Shown piece by piece: positions 14,663-17,174 of a stretch of 17,174 nucleotides of DNA (positions within the stretch are counted from its first letter, which is position 1; every line of letters begins with the position of its first letter). This DNA is from Verrucomicrobiota bacterium (GTDB taxonomy: Bacteria; Verrucomicrobiota; Verrucomicrobiia; Limisphaerales; UBA1100), in NCBI GenBank assembly GCA_028872645.1, contig JAPKDK010000031.1, forward strand, positions 1 through 17,174, written 5' to 3'. The notes under the pieces were generated by a model. It saw nothing but the letters and a program-made list of their open reading frames with translations, had not been told where the DNA came from and ran no database searches. A program made the translations under genes and the position numbers.

Positions 14663-15454
14663 ATGCGATTGTTTTTTTTGTTTCTCATAGTGGTTCACGT
14701 AATGCCGCTGAAGGCTGCCTCTGGCCCATTAGTCATCGTCGGTGGCGGTGGCACGCCGTTGGCCGTGCGCCAACTTTTTGTAAAACTCGCAGGAGGCAAA
14801 GCCGCGCGCATCGCCGTGCTTCCGCAAGCGTCGAGTCGTGAAGACCGTGGCCAGTCGTCGGTAAAAATGTTCAGCGACTTGGGCGCACAAGTTTTCATCG
14901 TGGAGTTGAAAAATCCCAAGGACGCGCGCAAGCGGTTGGAGAAGGCGACAGCCGTTTGGTTTCCCGGCGGCAGCCAAGCGGCCTTGTACGAGGCGTTGGA
15001 AAAAGCAGCCCTCGTGAAAATCATTCGCGATCGCCACGCAGGCGGTTTGCTCTTCGGCGGCACCAGCGCGGGCGCGGCGGTAATGTCGGCGGTGATGATT
15101 CCCGCAATGCCCGAAAAGCCCGCCCTGCGCGCGGGCAACACGCCCATCACCACGGGGCTCGGCCTTGCGCCGGGGCTTATCATCGACCAACACTTCATCG
15201 CGCGCCGCCGTATGAACCGCCTCCTCAGCGCTGTGCTCGACCATCCCGCTCACCTCGGCGTGGGCATCGGCGAGGCCACGGCCATCATCGTGCGCGGCAA
15301 ACGCTTCACCGTCATGGGCGAGAATAGCATCATCGTCATCGACTCTCGCGCTGCTAAATTGGCCAAGCCCGAAAAGGGCAAACTCCAGTCTGCCACCGGG
15401 CTGCGGTTGCACGTGCTGAAGGTGGGGCAGGAGTTTTTGTTTGGCGGCAAGTAG
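14663..15454 (+). CDS. Exported cyanophycinase (peptidase family S51)
   Basis: A 263-residue protein starting with a signal peptide (MRLFFLFLIVVHVMPLKA). The frame is open far upstream, but this ATG gives the signal and the usual cyanophycinase length. Signatures are VGGGGTP near the mature N-terminus, WFPGGSQAAL (GGSQ at 102-105, normally GG[DN]Q), the nucleophile elbow GGTSAGA with Ser135, and IDQHFIARRRMNRL with DQH at 175-177, which carries the catalytic His. The family cleaves the Asp-Arg polymer cyanophycin to dipeptides. The signal peptide suggests an extracellular enzyme that scavenges polymer from other organisms, like known secreted cyanophycinases. Related S51 peptidases cleave other acidic peptides, so the substrate is not certain. 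No cyanophycin synthetase is present here. Confidence 0.88.
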   Translation: MRLFFLFLIVVHVMPLKAASGPLVIVGGGGTPLAVRQLFVKLAGGKAARIAVLPQASSREDRGQSSVKMFSDLGAQVFIVELKNPKDARKRLEKATAVWFPGGSQAALYEALEKAALVKIIRDRHAGGLLFGGTSAGAAVMSAVMIPAMPEKPALRAGNTPITTGLGLAPGLIIDQHFIARRRMNRLLSAVLDHPAHLGVGIGEATAIIVRGKRFTVMGENSIIVIDSRAAKLAKPEKGKLQSATGLRLHVLKVGQEFLFGGK

Positions 15455-15506
15455 CCTTTTTGAACTCGCAGGCTCGTTTTTAGTTAGTGTGTCGAACCAT
15501 TCCGCC

Positions 15507-15534
15507 TTGTCTTTGCGGGATTAAGGCGCATAAT
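15507..15534 (+). promoter_or_regulatory. Candidate start-proximal promoter of the DUF1501 gene
   Basis: TTGTCT at 15507-15512, 16 bases, then CATAAT at 15529-15534 (five of six matches to TATAAT), ending 7 bases before ATG 15542. The initiation point would fall on or beside the start codon. This is the best -10 of the start-proximal set. The 87-base gap to the cyanophycinase gene fits a new transcription unit. Confidence 0.45.
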
Positions 15535-15541
15535 CGCCGCG

Positions 15542-16927
15542 ATGATTGAGTTGCGCGGCAATGGGTCGATGGGCTTTTGTGATGGCATGAGTCGACGAGC
15601 AATGTTGCGCATCGGCGGGCTGGCGCCGCTGGGGCTTTCACTGTCATCGTTGCTGGGCGCTTCAGGCAAATCTCAAGGAACCTTTGGTCGCGCTAAACGG
15701 TGCCTGATGATTTTCATGTGGGGCGGGCCTTCACATATTGATTTGTTTGATATGAAACCGCATGCGCCCTCCGAAGTGCGCGGTATTTTTAAACCTATCG
15801 CCAGCAAGGTGCCGGGTATTCGTATCAGCGAATTGCTACCGAACCTCGCGAGGCACACGGATAAGCTCGGCTTCATCCGGTCGGTAACGCACAGCGACAG
15901 TAATCATTCCACCGGCGCACACTGGATGCTCACCGGCCACAAGCATCCGTTGGCCAAGGAAAATTTTGGCGCGCGGCCTACGGATTATCCGCACATGGGT
16001 TCGGTGATTAGCAAATTGGCCCCGGCGAACAATGGTCTGCCCTCATTCGTTGCATTGCCGCAGGTGATTGGCACCACGGCCGGCTTTGTGACGCCTGGGC
16101 AGAATGGCGGTTTTCTTGGGCGGCGGTTTGACCCGTTTGTGATTGATGAACATCCGGATAAGCCAGACTTCAAAGTGTCCGGTATGCGACCCACGGAAGG
16201 CTTGGACGCGGGACGCATACGGGCACGCGTGGGACTCTCCCGCCGCTTCGATGAATTCCGTCGCGAAATCACCACCACACTCGACCATGCCGACCTTGAC
16301 GCGGTCAATCAGCGAGCCTACAACCTGCTCACCTCGCCCAAGGTAGCCGCGGCTTTTAATCTCGCCGCCGAAGGCAAGGCCGAGCGCGAACGCTATGGTA
16401 TGCATCCTTTCGGCCAAAGCCTGTTGATGGCGCGGCGCTTGTTGGAGTCCGGTGTGAAAATGACCACTGTCTATTGGCATCGACAGGATCCGCCCCAGAA
16501 ATATTCGTGGGATACGCATGCCGATAATTTCAACCAACTCAAGGATCGGCTCGTGCCTCAGATCGACCAGCCCCTTGCACACCTGCTCGATGATTTTAAA
16601 AAGCGTGGACTGCTCGACGACACGCTCATCGTGTGGAACAGCGAATTCGGCCGTACGCCGCGCGTGAACAAAAAAGCCGGGCGCGATCACTGGGGAAAAT
16701 GCAACACCATTTGGATGGCCGGAGCGGGCGTGCCCGGCGGCCAGCTTTACGGCAAGAGCGACAAGACCGCTTCCGAGCCCGTGGAGGACGCCGTGTCACC
16801 CTCGGAAATCGCTGCCACCATTTACCATCTCCTCGGTCTCGATCCCGCTCGGTTAATCCACGATCATCTCCAGCGTCCTTTTCCCCTCGCTGAAGCCAAG
16901 CCTCTGCTAAAATATTTAGGCAGTTAA
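15542..16927 (+). CDS. Tat-exported DUF1501 protein
   Basis: A 461-residue protein with a twin-arginine signal (CDGMSRRAMLRIGGLAPLG, about residues 13-31). The body shows DUF1501 features: CLMIFMWGGPSHIDLFDMKP near 55-75, SVTHSDSNHSTGAHWMLTGH near 115-135, SWDTHADNF near 320, and IVWNSEFGRTPRVN with RDHWGK near 365-380. DUF1501 belongs to the alkaline-phosphatase/sulfatase fold superfamily. These proteins are abundant in Planctomycetes and Verrucomicrobia, often next to DUF1549/DUF1553 cytochrome-like proteins, but here the partner is a sulfatase. The function is not established; the conserved His and Asp suggest metal binding. The sulfatase start lies 4 bases after its stop, so the two genes are almost certainly co-transcribed. 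Confidence 0.92.
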   Translation: MIELRGNGSMGFCDGMSRRAMLRIGGLAPLGLSLSSLLGASGKSQGTFGRAKRCLMIFMWGGPSHIDLFDMKPHAPSEVRGIFKPIASKVPGIRISELLPNLARHTDKLGFIRSVTHSDSNHSTGAHWMLTGHKHPLAKENFGARPTDYPHMGSVISKLAPANNGLPSFVALPQVIGTTAGFVTPGQNGGFLGRRFDPFVIDEHPDKPDFKVSGMRPTEGLDAGRIRARVGLSRRFDEFRREITTTLDHADLDAVNQRAYNLLTSPKVAAAFNLAAEGKAERERYGMHPFGQSLLMARRLLESGVKMTTVYWHRQDPPQKYSWDTHADNFNQLKDRLVPQIDQPLAHLLDDFKKRGLLDDTLIVWNSEFGRTPRVNKKAGRDHWGKCNTIWMAGAGVPGGQLYGKSDKTASEPVEDAVSPSEIAATIYHLLGLDPARLIHDHLQRPFPLAEAKPLLKYLGS

Positions 16928-16931
16928 ACAA

Positions 16932-17174
16932 ATGATGTTGCGCTATCTCACACTCACGTTGTTCTTTGCCTTTGCAAGTATCGCGCTTGCAGGCAAGCCC
17001 AACATCATATTCATCATGGTCGATGACCTCGGCAAGGATTGGATTTCCTGTTACGGGGCGGACAATATTCAGACGCCGCACATCGACGCGCTCGCGAAAG
17101 GCGGGATGAAGTTTCACAACGCGTGGAGCATGCCGCAGTGCACGCCGACGCGCGCAACGCTGCCCACCTTCGCC
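16932..17174 (+). CDS. N-terminal part of a second exported sulfatase (3' end outside window)
   Basis: 81 residues are visible before the window ends. MMLRYLTLTLFFAFASIALA is a signal peptide, and a second ATG at 16935 is an equally possible start. NIIFIMVDDLG (from residue 24) supplies the metal-binding Asp pair, and CTPTR at 70-74 is the formylglycine motif with Cys70 as the modified residue (Thr replaces the more usual Ser at position 4). The preceding NAWSMPQ matches a sulfatase subgroup common in Planctomycetes and Verrucomicrobia. The last residues read ATLPTFA where ATLLTG would be expected, which may be a real variant or a sequence-end error. It starts 4 bases after the DUF1501 stop with no Shine-Dalgarno, consistent with coupling. 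Confidence 0.88.
   Translation, partial: MMLRYLTLTLFFAFASIALAGKPNIIFIMVDDLGKDWISCYGADNIQTPHIDALAKGGMKFHNAWSMPQCTPTRATLPTFA

Noticed and set aside
15452..15480. Possible terminator after cyanophycinase (AGCC and GGCT around a 14-base loop, then TTTTT)
   Set aside because: A four-bp stem with a long loop is too weak to call, although the T-run is in the right place.

Overview
The window looks like chromosomal DNA of a Verrucomicrobiota bacterium, probably a marine or otherwise environmental member of the Pedosphaera/Limisphaera side of the phylum. The reasons are: an H-X9-DG prepilin-like protein whose N-terminus ends in the Ala-Lys run common there; two type I sulfatases; a Tat-exported DUF1501 protein; an exported squalene-cyclase-fold protein; a BNR sialidase-like protein; and almost no Shine-Dalgarno sequences. 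The assignment is inferred from protein style, not from a marker gene. I see no mobile element, CRISPR array, tRNA or rRNA, and no gene-free stretch over 300 bases.

Layout. (1) 1-1646, plus strand: the 3' end of a protein with nine (D/G)KPGEG hexapeptides, coupled by an ATGA overlap to an exported alpha/alpha-toroid protein. A strong hairpin lies between it and the convergent genes. (2) 1713-2717, minus strand: a prepilin-like protein followed by a tiny acidic lipoprotein. (3) 2718-2967: an AT-rich divergent intergenic region with a 16-bp palindrome and an 11-bp direct repeat. (4) 2968-5501: zwf and pgl (ATGA overlap), the first two steps of the oxidative pentose phosphate pathway, then a small DUF2061 membrane protein. 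(5) 5536-10101: an exported sulfatase, a two-domain universal stress protein, a secreted sialidase-like propeller and an SMP-30-like lipoprotein. (6) 10098-10475, minus strand: a VOC-fold protein, tail to tail with the SMP-30 gene. (7) 10580-15454: five consecutive plus-strand genes, all with export signals: an HExxH metallopeptidase, a nitrilase-superfamily amidohydrolase with an N-terminal beta domain, a beta-propeller with five LxNGN-like repeats, a Tat-exported PqqB-like metallo-beta-lactamase-fold protein and a cyanophycinase. (8) 15542-17174: a Tat-exported DUF1501 protein and the start of a second sulfatase.

Apart from zwf/pgl, the stress protein and the VOC protein, most products are destined for the envelope or outside. 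This fits a heterotroph degrading sulfated or sialylated polymers and peptide or amide material. The two most interesting signals are the exported five-gene hydrolase cassette (7) and a recurrent promoter-like arrangement (TTG..., about 17 bases, then NANNNT) that ends only 6-10 bases before several start codons. The latter predicts leaderless or near-leaderless transcripts and would explain the missing ribosome binding sites.
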